From: Onthophagus taurus
Taxonomy: Eukaryota; Arthropoda; Insecta; Coleoptera; Scarabaeidae
Direction: 5' to 3'
Assembly: GCF_036711975.1 (NCBI RefSeq)
Contig: NC_091971.1
Location: 13,151,501 to 13,215,500, forward strand
Length of the DNA: 64,000 bases
Shown: one piece after another, positions 1 to 10,950 of the stretch
Position numbering within the stretch: the stretch's first letter is position 1
Layout of the letters: every line of letters begins with the position of its first letter
The notes under the pieces: generated by a model
Told to the model about the DNA's origin: nothing
What the model saw: only the letters and a program-made list of their open reading frames with translations
The model's database searches: none
Translations under genes and position numbers: made by a program

Positions 1-2
1 CC

Positions 3-620
3 AGGAAGAAAATATGTTCGGGTGCTGAATTAATAACAAGCGAAGATGTAAGAAAAAGACTAAAAGAATCTCAAAAATACGAAGCCCAAAAGAAAGAAAG
101 CTGCTACCAAGGGACAGAAGAAGACCAAAGAAGAGAATTCGATGAAAGACAAGAAAATCAATAAAGTGAAACGTAAAATGATGCAAAAAAATACAAAAGC
201 CATCTATGATTCAGAAACAGATGAAGAATATTCAGATTTGCATTTGAATGATGAAGATAGCGATTTTGAAACGCTTTCTGAAGCGGGTGCCGAAGCATTA
301 GACGCACTTGACCTTGAAAAAAAAATTTAATTGAAATTGGAGACTGGATCTTAACTAGACTGAATTCAAAGATAAAGACTTTATTCAATATTTTATAGGA
401 AAAATAGAAGATGTGGATCAGGATACCGGAAATCCAACTGCGAAATTTTTAGGGAGAATAAAATCAAAAACGATAACTTGCAGACCCGCTTTCACATGGC
501 CTGATGTGGAAGATATTTCAGAAGTTGAGACTTCGGCGGTGATTTGTACTTTACCTCCTCCTATCATGGGAAGAAGGGGTGAAATCAAGTTTGATGTCAG
601 TTTTTGTGGCTATATCATCA
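3..620 (+). pseudogene. pogo/Tigger-like transposase, C-terminal remnant
   Basis: Seen: three stretches in shifting frames read as one decayed protein end. Frame 3 from base 3 gives a lysine/glutamate-rich stretch containing RKKICSGAEL. Frame 1 at about 106-327 gives an acidic stretch with DSETDEEYSD. Frame 2 at about 404-610 contains AKFLGRI, FTWPDVEDISEVE and GRRGEIKFDVSF. Known: insect pogo/Tigger-type transposases often end in a charged linker followed by a small domain with the pattern KFLR..., F-W-P-(E/D)-VEDI and GRRG...F.V.F. The frameshifts and the stop near 328 mark it as dead. The 5' part lies outside the window. I did not find the element's terminal repeat. Confidence 0.6.
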
Positions 621-1157
621 TTTCAATGTACTATCAATATTTCCATAACCATTTGTTATATTTTAATTCTGAAAATTGCCATAGTTTCAAAAAGACCTCG
701 GTTAGCTGCTCTTGTCCTGTAGATGAAGTCTATGCATTGGTGTGATAAATAACATGGGATGGCGCTCTTGCCTTCAAATATGGGATAAGTGCACCCGCCT
801 GAAAATTTTGAAAAAAAATGTGTGTAGTGCCATGTACTATTATTAAAGCTGATTGCGTCCTACTAATTTCAGACTTCTACTATAATTCATGTATTTTGAA
901 CTCCATAACTATTATAGCAATCTGAAAAGCAACCGTTGATTCATTTGGCTTTTAAAAGTACACCCTGCATGAGAATCAACTATTGCTTCTCGTGGCTGTT
1001 GTGGAAATTTAGTCGTGCATCAAGTTACGCTTCTCATGGCAGTCAATGTGTTAAACTATGTTACATTTTATGTGAGACAATGCAAGTGCATAGTAGTTTC
1101 ATAACTATGGTTACTACATTCATATATTGCGAGTTATATGAAATTCTTGGTATATGT
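621..1157. other. non-coding flank, no gene recognised
   Basis: Probably the 3' tail of the transposon remnant to its left plus unique AT-rich DNA. Two short open frames (to 745, and 936-1169) have no recognisable motif; the second runs into the MITE that follows. Confidence 0.4.
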
Positions 1158-1479
1158 CAAGGACAGTAGAATCTAACAGGACTGCTACATCCATTGTATT
1201 TTTGTAGTCCACTACGGGTTGGTTGCCCGCGCTCTACGTCACACTATTTGCCACGCCTGGTAACTGTCTGTGTTTTTAGAGGTTATATGATAGACATTAA
1301 TACGTCTAAAAACATAAAACTTCAAAAATATAATGAATACGTCTAGGATATAACCTCTAACAATACACAGCAAACACAGACCATAACAACAGCTGGGCGT
1401 GGAAAATGGTATGACGTAGTTTGCGGGCAGGTTGTCAAAACAATGGATGTAGCAGTCCTGTTAGATTCTACTGTCCTTG
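1158..1479. mobile_element. MITE with near-perfect terminal inverted repeats and 9-bp target duplication
   Basis: The element begins CAAGGACAGTAGAATC and ends with the exact reverse complement. The terminal repeats continue for about 39 bp through AGGACTGCTACATCCATTG. It is flanked on both sides by GGTATATGT (1149-1157 and 1480-1488), a perfect 9-bp direct repeat. The 322-bp body has no coding capacity and contains sub-terminal inverted stretches. A 9-bp duplication fits Mutator-like (MULE) elements best; hAT elements normally make 8 bp. The intact ends suggest a fairly recent insertion. Confidence 0.85.
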
Positions 1480-1571
1480 GGTATATGTAATATTATAAAT
1501 CACAGAAAAAAAAATAAAAACGCATTATTAAAAAAAGCATTATAAAACATAAACTTTTTTGTTAGAATGTC

Positions 1572-1577
1572 TTTATT
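1572..1577 (-). terminator. candidate polyadenylation signal of dystrophin
   Basis: TTTATT on the plus strand is AATAAA on the minus strand, 63 bases past the dystrophin stop codon. It is the first such hexamer downstream and would give a very short 3' UTR. Confidence 0.5.
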
Positions 1578-1639
1578 ATTATGATATGATTTAATTGATA
1601 TGGGCTATTACGTTTGAAGCGTTTACAAATACGATATGA

Positions 1640-3565
1640 TTAGCGGTGATCATTGGGTGGAGGAGGTTGCGATACCCTACCGGGGGTGTCCTGATTCAAT
1701 TGCGACGCAGTTACATTCCTAGTTTGTAACGTCGAACTAGTAGGATCGTCCAACAATTGTCTTAATCGCTTTAATTGCGCTTCGAGCTGCCGATTATGAT
1801 CCTCTAAAATCTCCATCCTAGCTTCTAATCGTCCTTTGTGTTTTCGCAACAATTTCGCTTCTTCGACCACATCGTGTTGTGCGGGAGGCGGATGTGGGTT
1901 TGCACCTCTTTGTAATTGCTCATATTCTTGTCGTAACGCAGCGTTTTCCGCTTCTAACTCTCGAATCATATCTTGTAATTCCGCGCGTTGTTCTTCATCG
2001 ATTACTAGCATGAGTTGTCCTGGACTTGCGGGGGCTCCTTCAAGTGATTGACATAAATCGGCGATTAAGCGATGTTCATCTTCGGGGGAGGAAGCGCGAA
2101 GTTCAACTTCCGCCAATCGACTTGCGTAAATTTCTAAACGAGAATGCATGTCGTTGTGTTGCGGGGAAGCTACGGGGCTTTCAAGTTCATCTCCTTCAAG
2201 AACTGAGCGAACGGGGAGATACCCAACTCTTGGGTGTTTCAAGAAATAACGTTTTCCTTTGAATTTGTTTTTCAAGGCTTTCGTGAAATCTCGGACGTCT
2301 TCGGCGGAGGTAGTAGCAGCACAATATTCGTGCATTGGGTGGGAAAGTTTATGTCCTTTCGTTAAACGCCCGGAAAAGAAGCAAGCTTGGCACATATCGA
2401 AATTGAAACATTTCAAACAACGATATCGCAATCCAATTATTGGGTATTGTTTGCAAGCGTTACATTTCGCTTGATGTTTAGCGGTTTCCGCGGCGGCTAA
2501 ACGATGCAACACTGGTAACCAAACTAATGATTGTGGTTCTTGTTTTAACCAAGCGAGGAAATGGGTTACTTCTAAATCTTCGCGCTCACCAAGACAACTC
2601 CGAACGCTTGGTTCAATATTCGACCCTCCAAACGCGGCGACTTCGCCTAATTGTCTTGGTACTTGCAAAACGTCATGCAATAACAAACCGAGTTTACGTT
2701 GATCCGCTTTTTGTTGGGGATCGGCTATTAATCGAAACAAGTACCGATATTTATCTTCTAAATGTCCTTTTGATAAAATCGTTAATCCAACTTTAAAGCT
2801 AAGTACGCGTAACTGCCCCGTTCTTTGACTATCATACACGTTTAATAACCAATTTAAAGCCATATCTACGCAAAGGGGCACGTCCACTAAATTTGGATAC
2901 TCAGTAGAAACATTCGTATAAATCCCTCTTAAAACTAACATCATATCCGCTACATCTAAAATCTTATCGTTTTGTCCGCGCAAACCGTGCAAATCAAACG
3001 CTTCAGATGCTACATTTAACGTCACCAAATCCAAACATAACTTTTTTTGTAACGCTCTCAATTTCAACGCGGTTCTATACGCGGAAAACCTGACTTCATT
3101 TAACTGCAACAAACACGCTGCCAATTCGATCATTTGGGGATGATCCCAATGCGTCGTTTCCATGCTATGATTAATATAATAAGGTACTTTATTTGGGGTT
3201 GTTGCACGTTCCCAAGGCGGTTGCACACTTGAAGGTCCCGGAGAAATTTCCCCTTGACAACTCGAAGTTAATACTTCGCGTCGTTCGTGTATTGCATTTT
3301 GAAGGGCGCGATATCTAGCCGCGCAATCTTCTAATTGAGTAGCCGAGGTTTGCGGTAAAGCCCCGCCTAACATGGCCGCTTGATTCCGAGCTTCTTCTAA
3401 AAGCCTATGAAGTTGTGGGAGTTGTTGCTCTAAATTTCTAAGACTTGAAAGAAGTTCTCTTGCTTCAGCTGCGCTTCTAGGACCACTCCACGATAGTGTC
3501 GCGCGCTCTAAACGAGCGACAGCAGATACAGCTTCTTCTAAATTTAATGTTAATTGGGCTAATTT
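1640..3565 (-). CDS. Dys: dystrophin last exon: spectrin end, WW, EF-hands, ZZ finger, coiled coil
   Basis: This exon carries 641 codons plus stop, and begins AAATTAGCC after acceptor TTTTTGCAG. Approximate residues counted along the exon: last spectrin-like helices 1-105; WW domain 118-145 with tryptophans in [17 protein letters not shown] and THWDHP; EF-hand regions about 148-360, with the conserved NVPLCVDM-like stretch ([19 protein letters not shown]), [16 protein letters not shown] and [15 protein letters not shown] zinc finger about 366-415 with [17 protein letters not shown] and CFFSGR, followed by histidines; then [15 protein letters not shown] and [11 protein letters not shown]; and two leucine-heptad coiled coils about 500-530 and 570-615 ([25 protein letters not shown]). 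In vertebrates this module binds beta-dystroglycan (WW-EF-ZZ), syntrophin and dystrobrevin. All of it here is in one exon, whereas vertebrate genes split it over many. Confidence 0.97.
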   Translation of the reverse strand, partial: KLAQLTLNLEEAVSAVARLERATLSWSGPRSAAEARELLSSLRNLEQQLPQLHRLLEEARNQAAMLGGALPQTSATQLEDCAARYRALQNAIHERREVLTSSCQGEISPGPSSVQPPWERATTPNKVPYYINHSMETTHWDHPQMIELAACLLQLNEVRFSAYRTALKLRALQKKLCLDLVTLNVASEAFDLHGLRGQNDKILDVADMMLVLRGIYTNVSTEYPNLVDVPLCVDMALNWLLNVYDSQRTGQLRVLSFKVGLTILSKGHLEDKYRYLFRLIADPQQKADQRKLGLLLHDVLQVPRQLGEVAAFGGSNIEPSVRSCLGEREDLEVTHFLAWLKQEPQSLVWLPVLHRLAAAETAKHQAKCNACKQYPIIGLRYRCLKCFNFDMCQACFFSGRLTKGHKLSHPMHEYCAATTSAEDVRDFTKALKNKFKGKRYFLKHPRVGYLPVRSVLEGDELESPVASPQHNDMHSRLEIYASRLAEVELRASSPEDEHRLIADLCQSLEGAPASPGQLMLVIDEEQRAELQDMIRELEAENAALRQEYEQLQRGANPHPPPAQHDVVEEAKLLRKHKGRLEARMEILEDHNRQLEAQLKRLRQLLDDPTSSTLQTRNVTASQLNQDTPGRVSQPPPPNDHR

Positions 3566-6500
3566 CTGCAAAAAGAAATTAGTTATGAATCCAAATTATT
3601 AAAATTTAAAAAAATTATTTAATTTAAAAAAAAATAACAAAAAAAAAATATTTACCGTATTATTCTCGTTAACAACGTTACTTACAGCAGCGTTGGCTTC
3701 AAACCTCGCTGCTAATTGATCAGATCTATCGATTAAAGCATTCCATTTGTCGGATAATTTCACCAATTCTCGTCGTAAATTTCGGGCGAGTTCCCCAGAA
3801 GGTTCGCTGGCAACAAATTGGCGTGCGTTCCTTAAACTCGCTTCCACCAACGGTCTTTTATCCTCCAATTGTTGCCTAAACGCCCGGTGATCATCTTGTC
3901 GGGCTGCCAAACCCAATTCGGTATCTTTACGAATAACCCATTCGGTTAATTCTCGCAAAGATAATAGTAAAGCGTTCCAATAATCGGCGTTATGTTCCAA
4001 ACGATTCCTGAGATCCAATGTGCGTGTACGGAGAGCCTAAATTAAAGTGAATTTGTAAGTTCTTTTCACCTTTTTATTATTACTCTTTTTAACCACTACG
4101 TTAAGGTTTAAAAATAAATTATGAAAGTGAGTGAAGTTAACACCGAGTGACAATTTTTTACTTACAGTTAATATTAATGCTATTTCATAGTTCATGGTAT
4201 AAGAAAATGTGGGTGAACCGTGTAAGTTTTGAGATTATAATAGATTACTAGGCGTTGTTGAAGAAATTACTTTGTATACATTGTAAGTTTTTATTGTGTA
4301 AACATGATGTGTCCTATTTTATCCCACTAATAATAAGTTTTGCCACTTAAATATTCAAGATTAATACCACCTTTTTTGTTATGTGAAATATATTACTCAA
4401 TTTGCATAGAATAAATAAGCCATGTATATTTATTTTATAAAATAGGAACAAAACGTTTTAAAAAGTTGTTATAACTCATAAATAGGCAACCAATATTACA
4501 CGAATTATTAAAATAATTTATTAAAATCGAAAATAAATAAATTACTAATAATGGCAAGGTAAAATGTAAAAGGACTGCTATATCCTTTGAATGCAGAGAA
4601 TGTTTTAGTTTTAGTTGTTATTCAGCATTAGATTTTTTTTATTGAACCAAAACTAGTTCTAGGCAGCCCCAGGGATCTTTGATAGGAGAACTTGAGACTG
4701 ATTGTATGTCGAAATCCCACCGTAAGATGGCAATAGCGTCTATACTGAAATAATTTAATTAAACTAACAATTTTATTATTAATAGTGGGAATGATGAGAG
4801 ACAGCAATAACAATTATTATCAGTATCATTCTTTTAATTTAAAAAGTATAGATTCCAATTAGTGTTATATTTTTAAATTTGCCGCTAATTTCAACTTTTA
4901 AAATTATAAAGTTGAAGTTTGTGCAGAATGATAGATGAAAACGTCATTTTAAAGCGATTTTTCGGTAAGAGTATGTTAAAGTAATGGTATGATTAAATAA
5001 TTAGATTATAATTGACATTATAGCTTTGTTTCAGCTAACGTTATAAGTTGTTGGAAGCTCGTCAGATGCAATCTCACATGTCATATGATGCAGTGATATT
5101 CAAATGTGCGGCATTATTTGACAGGTGTAATTGCCATAGGTAATTGCATCTGAGGGATTCCCAACCAGTCGCTCCAAACACTTTCCAAACAGTTATTCTG
5201 TGGTTGGAGCTTTTATATATAAACCCAATCCAACCTATATTCTAGTGGTTCGGTTCTTAGATGAATAATTCCAAAATATCTCCAACAGATGGCGCCATAT
5301 GCGTTCAATTTTTAATACAAAGTTTTTGTCTAGGGAGTTGCATTTCTACGAAGCTATTTTCTATGGTTCTAGGTCTAGTGTTAGTTCGTGTGCTACTGTT
5401 AGCTCTATTTTTAGCTGTTAAGTATTTACAAATTCAAATTGTGAAATAGTAGTTGAATTCCCATGTGTGACGTCACAAACGGGCTGTTGAGTTGTGTATC
5501 TGTTCTTGGGATGTTGCAATCCTCTTAAGGTGCATTTAAACCAAACGAGCAAAGAGCTAGAGCTAGAACAAGAGCATTCTTTCTTGATCTTTTAGTGTAA
5601 ACGAAAGCGCGTTTACACCAAAATATCAACGAGCAAAAATGAGAATCAAGAATTAGAATTCTTGCACATAGATGTTTAGATCAGCCGAACGAATGCTCAT
5701 TCGGCTAGAACACAAGAACGCTTTGAAGAGACCGCTCCGATGAGCGAGCACGTCCGAACACGCAAGAAAGCTCTAAGCAATTGTTCGCACGCTCTAGTGT
5801 CGTTTACATCAAGCGATCGAACATTCTTAGAATATTCCCTAGAATCTTTGAGAACACAGACAGAACAACGAAAGAATGCTCTACATCTGTTTACACTAAA
5901 ACAATATGATAGAGTGGGGATAGAATGAGCATTCGCTCGTCTGATGTAAATCGGCCCTTAGATTCTACCGTTCTTTGGTTCAAAAAGTTTATACAGGGTG
6001 AGTTCTTTTCCATGTTTAGTATGGAGATCTCGAAAACTAGCGGAGATACAGAGACGATTAAATAAGGAATGAATTGTAGTTTCATGAACTCAATTTAATG
6101 AGCTTTTTGGATGAAATGTATGGCTAACTAGATATCTCGAAAAACCCGTTTTTTTGTTATATCGTTCGATACCTATGGCTCTGCTATTATTGATTTTAGG
6201 AAAAATGTGTAGTTTTCTAATGAAAACCATAGTTGGCCATGACTTTATAAAAAAGGTTACATATGTTAATAAACCACGTGCAATATTCTACACGCTTATT
6301 GTAGTCATCTGGGGGTAGTGTTTGTAAAACTGCCATTTTATATGAACGAAATCTACGCTTTTTTAGTTCTCTTACGACAGTACGTTGTGACGTGCCTGCT
6401 TCAGATGCAACTTATGTTGAAAGCGATGCATCTTGATGGATTCGAGCTAATACATTTACTTCTGTCTTGCATCTTTAGTTGGTTTACAGAAAGAACCATA

Positions 6501-9500
6501 CTCGCCCAAATTATCAGCCCCTTCAAAGTAGGTAGAGAAGGCTGGCGACGATCAAAACACTGTTCTGCAGCTTGTATTGTATTTTTATAGCATAAAATGT
6601 AACACTTAATGATATCACGCTTTTATTGATTAGAAAAATTCATATTGATTATAATCAGCAAAACCTCAATCAATATTAATTAGAAACTAAACGAAACATA
6701 ATTTGCCATAAGCTGTCATAACCAAACGTATCTATCAATTGTTTCCATAGCATACTACCTGAACAGTTTTCCAATTAAAAGAATAAATGGCTATAATTTA
6801 TTTATTAATAAAAATATCTATGTCAAGTGGTATATCATTAGAATCGTTAAGAAAAGGCCTTTTGTATAAAGTCATGTCCAACTATGGTTTCCATTAGAAA
6901 AATTATAAGTTTGTGTCATAACTCAAAAATTATTGCTTAAATAAAAAAATCAGTTAGATTGCTTTATTAAACATGTAATACCCTACAAATTTTTCCTTTA
7001 CACATTTTCCCTAAAATCAATAACAGCGGAGCCGTAGGTATCTAACGATATAACAAAAAAAACGGTTTTTTCGAGATATCTAGTTAGCCATGCATTTTAT
7101 ACAAAAAGCTCATTGAATTGAATTCATGCAACTACAATTCTTTCCCTATTTAATCGTCTCTCTATCTCCGCTAGTTTTCAAGATCTCTACACCAAACATG
7201 GAAAAAAACTCACCCTGTGTAAATGTTTGTCAAGTTGGTCGAGGTTTAACATGACATTGCTCGCGGATTTTTACTTTCTATCACTTTCATCCACATTATT
7301 TTCTAAGTCAGACCCCCATAACTCAAAAGTTCATCACTCTCACTCATTGTTTACTTCAAAAGAACAAACACCACCAACTTTACAACAAAAGTAGATACTC
7401 TGGTCTGCACAAGTATACTCATCATTTGTCCAAGTACTTAAATACATTCCATAAATTACTACTAGGACATATTACTACATATTAATCAAAAGAAGACATG
7501 GAAACTCTTTCACACATAAATTAGAACTTATCTGGAAGTAGGTATTAAATCAGATCACACACCCTTGGTAGGACTCATGAAGATGACTCTTGGTGGATCA
7601 TTTATACTCAAAAGTCTACAATGTCTTTTGCAATTAGAAAATATGCTAAGGAAAAAACAAAAACTTTGTTAAATTTCATAATGCTCTTTTAAACCCCATA
7701 TCCCAGCTAATGTTCATTCAAAAAAGCTCTAAATTGGCACAATTACTCTTCAGATGCTGTGAAATAGATTTTATAAATCATTTAATGTATCAGAGTAAAT
7801 AATAAATTTCCCAATATGAGGCAAACTACAATAAATAGATATAGGAATATTATTAATTAATTATAGATAATTAGTACAAAATTATTTGGCCATTTAAAAT
7901 GTTCAACTTTCCCGCCATTGAATATGGAGAAACGGTAATTCAATTTTTGACCACCTGTATAAGATACTCCGATAAAACAAATGACAATCTATTTGACAGC
8001 ATCTGAAGAGTAATCGTGCCAATGTAGATCCTTTTTGAATGAAGTTTCGCTGAGATATGGGGTTTTAAAGAGTATGTTGTAATTTACCAAAAAAAAGCTT
8101 AAAACCAAAATAAATCGAAAACGAAAAACGCTAGGTACCAATAACTGTTATCAAAGTTAACCTATTTTTTTCCGCACAATTAAACGGTGTAATAAAAACT
8201 ATAGCATTCCATTTAAAATAACGAGGTTATAGTCTACTTCCGGTAGACCATAACCTCGTTATTTTAATATAGAAAATTAAGTTAATAGTTAATAGAAAAT
8301 TTCAAATCTCTACGAATAGTGGAACCTGAAAAATCTCTTTTCACGAAGCAGTTACGTGAAACACCCTGTATAATCAGAAAATAGACTTGTTTCTAACAAA
8401 ATTTAATACTTCCTCATCTCGTAGTAATAGAACATCTAACTCTCAGGAAGATTTCCTGTAAAGTCAAAACACAAGGAGATCTATCAGGAAAATTTTAAAG
8501 CCATGAAGGTCTATGACAGGGAAATGAGCTGTCATATCTGCTTTTTAACATTGCTCTGGATATGGTAGTATAAGATGCAGGCCTCCCAACGCACGTCTGG
8601 AACAATATTCAAGATGTCAACACAGTTGAACAATGCTGGCACCACATCACCAAAATAATTGAGTTTGTTATGCAACTTTGTATGGTTTTGGTCCCTATAC
8701 ATGTCTTCAATATTGCGTGTAGATACAGTTTTGGTCTATGAAGCACTTATAAGGATCTTAATTTATTCATAAAATACTAAATTAAAATTATGGTTATTAT
8801 TGAAATTACCAAAAATCAACTTATATATTTAGTAACTCAAAATGAAAGCAATCGTTTAGGACACCTTTAAGAAATTGACTTATTCTTACTAAATATTATT
8901 ATGAAATGAAAATTATTAACATTTAAGATCAGATTATGTGTAACTTGAATCATTCCTTTCATAGACATCATTCATGGTTCATGACTCTCACTCATTGTTT
9001 ACTTAAAAAAAGCAATAAACCCAACCACACTTTACAACAAACTCATTGTTTGTCCTTAAGTGATTAAACACATTCAATAACTTATTACTAAGGAGACTAT
9101 ATCATGAAAATAGCCAGCAGATAAACTAGGAAATATTGTAAGAAACCAAATCAATTACATATTAATCAAAAGGAGGCATAAAAATTTTTTCCTACATCAA
9201 TTAGAACTTATTTGGAAGCAGATATTGAATCAGATCATACACCCTTGGTAGGACTCATGAAGGTGACTCCATATCATTTATAAAACTACTACTTATTATT
9301 AAAGTACTACTACTTAGTTACTATTGAACTTACCAAATATCAATTTATATATTTAGTAACTCAAAATTAAACCAACACCTTTAAGAAATTGACTAAAAAT
9401 TATTATGAAATGAAAATTATTAACATTTAAGATCAGATTATATTAATAAATTTGAAAAGGTTAAGGTTGCCTACATTTCCACCCACAAATATTAGTCTTT

Positions 9501-10301
9501 TTTTTGTTATTAACTTACTTGCCATCTTCTTTCCATTTCATCACCTCTAAGTTGTAACATAAGAGCATCTTCAGGTGCTAAAGTACCCAAAAGAGCCAGG
9601 CTGGAATTTCTTAAGGCAGTATGTGTAGCAGACTGTCTATCAATGTCGCCTTGTAATTCTTTTAGCTGGTGGGTAGCTCGACGAGATTCGACGTCCCCCT
9701 CCAAAGTTTCTAATACAGATTCAGCCTCGCTGAGCCAAGCCAAAAATTTATCCAACGAACGATCCAAATTTTGTAAATTACTTAATGAAGCATGTAAAAG
9801 TTTCCCACGATTAATAACACAAGCATCCAATCGATCATAATGTTGCTTTATATGTTCCATAACCTAAATTAATTTAAATAATAAACTTAATACATTCAAA
9901 TCGTTACGAAACTAACCTTTTTATAATGACTAGTGTCTTCATGTTGATGTAAAGTAATTAATCGTTGGGCAAACTGTTGAAAAGCTTCAATTTGCATTTT
10001 GAATTGATGTAGTTCTGCGTGGAAGCCCTTTTGCTCTCTGAGTTGGACTTCGAGTACATCGGCGGTGTGCCCCACGGGGAGCATACCGCCGAGTTTCTTC
10101 TCCATCCGATGGAGCCATGACTCCAACTCTAAGCGTTTATGCTCGAACGAGTCTTCCTTTTTCTGCATCTTCTTCACGTACGCATTTTTATTGTCTTTCT
10201 TCGAATCCGTCACCCCCGGAAGCGGTTCCCCACAGGGTAACCCGGCGAGTAGATGTACAGATCGATGTCTATGACGTGTTGAGGGGTGACTGACCGCGCA
10301 A
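1640..10301 (-). CDS. Dys: dystrophin, 3' half of gene (four coding exons; 5' exons not found)
   Basis: Dystrophin links the actin cytoskeleton to the dystroglycan complex at the membrane of muscle and nerve cells. Coding exons, in transcript order: 10301-9917, 9863-9519, 4036-3656, 3565-1640 (stop TAA at 1642-1640). The three internal junctions all have GT donors and AG acceptors, fall in phase 0 and keep the frame open, giving about 412 codons of spectrin repeat and linker before and within the last exon's start, then the WW-EF-ZZ-coiled-coil module. The first visible exon follows an AG at 10303-10302, starts with the last base of a split codon, has an in-frame stop just upstream and no suitable ATG, so at least one more exon lies upstream. 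The actin-binding domain and most spectrin repeats are absent. Either they lie beyond the window, with 50 kb of other genes between, or the locus is used for a short isoform. Confidence 0.95.
3656..4036 (-). CDS. Dys: dystrophin spectrin-repeat exon
   Basis: This exon has 127 codons. Its acceptor is AATTTAG and its donor GTAAAT. It reads as a spectrin repeat similar to the penultimate rod repeats of dystrophin: [20 protein letters not shown], then [19 protein letters not shown], then [21 protein letters not shown]. An 90-base intron separates it from the last exon. Confidence 0.93.
4037..5524. other. dystrophin intron, unique AT-rich part
   Basis: No gene seen. The stretch contains a copy of the dispersed motif TTTTAGTTGTTATTCAGC (about 4608-4626) and, near 5360-5400, TTCTAGGTCTAGTGTTAGTT, also found near 46.1 and 50 kb. 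Short open frames at 4628-4813 and 5261-5449 lack any recognisable motif. Confidence 0.4.
5525..5960. mobile_element. MITE with imperfect TTAAGG...CCTTA ends
   Basis: The left end TTAAGGTGCATTTAAACC then AAACGAGC is mirrored by the right end GCTCGTCTGATGTAAATC then GGCCCTTA. The body is built of short repeats around CGAGCA, AAGAACGCTC and GTTTACAC(T/C)A in both orientations. The 62-codon open frame inside (5740-5928) is not a gene. Target duplication is uncertain (possibly TTA). Confidence 0.55.
5993..7218. mobile_element. mariner-like element with long inverted repeats and transposase relic
   Basis: The left arm (about 5993-6255) starts ACAGGGTGAGTTCTTTTCC. The right arm (about 6850-7218) ends with the near reverse complement (GGAAAAAAACTCACCCTGT), and the similarity runs through the whole arm, for example TAGATATCTCGAAAAA and ATAACAAAAAAAACGG. 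TA or a TA variant flanks the CAGGGTG ends, as in Tc1/mariner insertions. On the minus strand between the arms the reading includes [23 protein letters not shown] sequence, typical of the helix-turn-helix part of insect transposases of this group; frame breaks make it a relic. About 1.2 kb long, it is a non-autonomous deletion derivative. Confidence 0.6.
7675..8100. mobile_element. foldback element remnant
   Basis: About 7675-7775 (ATGCTCTTTTAAACCCCATA ... CACAATTACTCTTCAGATGC) is an imperfect inverted copy of about 7985-8095 (GCATCTGAAGAGTAATCGTG ... ATATGGGGTTTTAAAGAG). The centre is non-coding. The nearby CACCCTGTATA at about 8361 is the typical end of a CAGGGTG-type element, but its left partner was not identified. 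Confidence 0.5.
8214..8266. repeat. near-perfect 24-bp-arm hairpin
   Basis: The arms 8214-8237 and 8243-8266 are reverse complements with a single mismatch (TAAAATAACGAGGTTAT(A/G)G... and its mirror), with a 5-base loop TTCCG. It lies in the dystrophin intron and is likely the core of a small palindromic element. Confidence 0.85.
9519..9863 (-). CDS. Dys: dystrophin spectrin-repeat exon
   Basis: This exon has 115 codons. Its acceptor is AATTTAG and its donor GTAAGT; both boundaries are phase 0. The rod signature [19 protein letters not shown] matches the repeat that holds EKFLAWLTEAE in vertebrate dystrophins, two repeats before the WW domain. The exon ends DEMERRWQ. Confidence 0.93.
9917..10301 (-). 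CDS. Dys: dystrophin exon, most 5' one visible
   Basis: This exon has one base plus 128 codons and ends before donor GTTAGT. The first third is basic and proline/glycine-bearing ([30 protein letters not shown]), a linker or hinge. The rest is spectrin-like helix ([37 protein letters not shown]). A stop codon lies in frame three codons before the acceptor, so the exon cannot extend upstream. The acceptor (TAAATATTTAG) is poor in pyrimidines, so the exact 5' edge is less certain than the other junctions. Confidence 0.85.
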
Positions 10302-10830
10302 CTAAATATTTACTACACCTAGCAAGTGGGACTTAAAATTAGAATTAAAAAAAAAATTTTAATAAATGTTTTAAATTATTAAAAGTATTTGACGGGAAGA
10401 AAGGATATTTTTAAGTTTGTTATAAATAAAATTAAAAATAAATTATAAATGTCGGTAATGTAGGGAATTATATTTTGATACTTTAAAGTATGTTTGGTTG
10501 GATATCTTTATTTATAAAAGATTAATTTGTTTTAATTAAAAGTATTATACATTATTAAAGTTTTAGGATTATAAATAATTAAATTTTGAAAAAAATTAAT
10601 TTGGGTGTTAATGCTACCAATTTTTTTAGGTTATAATAATGTCAATAAAATTCTTGGAAATCCAATTAGCGATAGGGCTCTTCGAAAAGTTGTATTTTTG
10701 TATAAGTTGAAAGAATGCAACCTCCGTTAGTGTGGATCAGTGAAAGTGGTGCTGTTTGCGGATAAATTGACGCCACATGAAAGCGTAGCTGAGCTGCTGT
10801 AAAGTGAAGGGAAAAGTCACCAAGAGAATT

Positions 10831-10838
10831 TATAAATA
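10831..10838 (+). promoter_or_regulatory. candidate TATA box of the secreted-protein gene at 10951
   Basis: TATAAATA lies about 120 bases before the ATG at 10951. A start near 10858-10862 (GATTTTAGTG) would be at the usual distance. The segment 10302-10950 between this gene and the dystrophin exon holds no other recognised feature and may serve both strands. Confidence 0.4.
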
Positions 10839-10950
10839 TTGGTCGATTCTCGCGGCTGATTTTAGTGATTTGCACGCTGAGCAATCGACCAGTTGTGTAC
10901 TAACGAAGAATTTTCGTTTTCACAAAAAAGAAATTTAAAAAAAAGCAGTT

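Larger units (their letters stand above)
7320..9440 (+). repeat. two pairs of diverged direct repeats in the dystrophin intron
   Basis: About 7320-7605 and 8985-9270 share long stretches (CTCTCACTCATTGTTTACTT; ACACCCTTGGTAGGACTCAT). About 8785-8935 and 9290-9435 share TATATATTTAGTAACTCAAA and AACATTTAAGATCAGATTAT. Each pair is diverged by scattered changes and indels. These look like old local duplications, possibly remnants of one repeated element. No coding capacity is visible. Confidence 0.6.

Noticed and set aside
10666..10884. Possible short-isoform first exon of dystrophin on the minus strand
   Set aside because: The 72-codon frame starts with TTG, has no spectrin or signal features, and no donor in the right phase could be convincingly placed.
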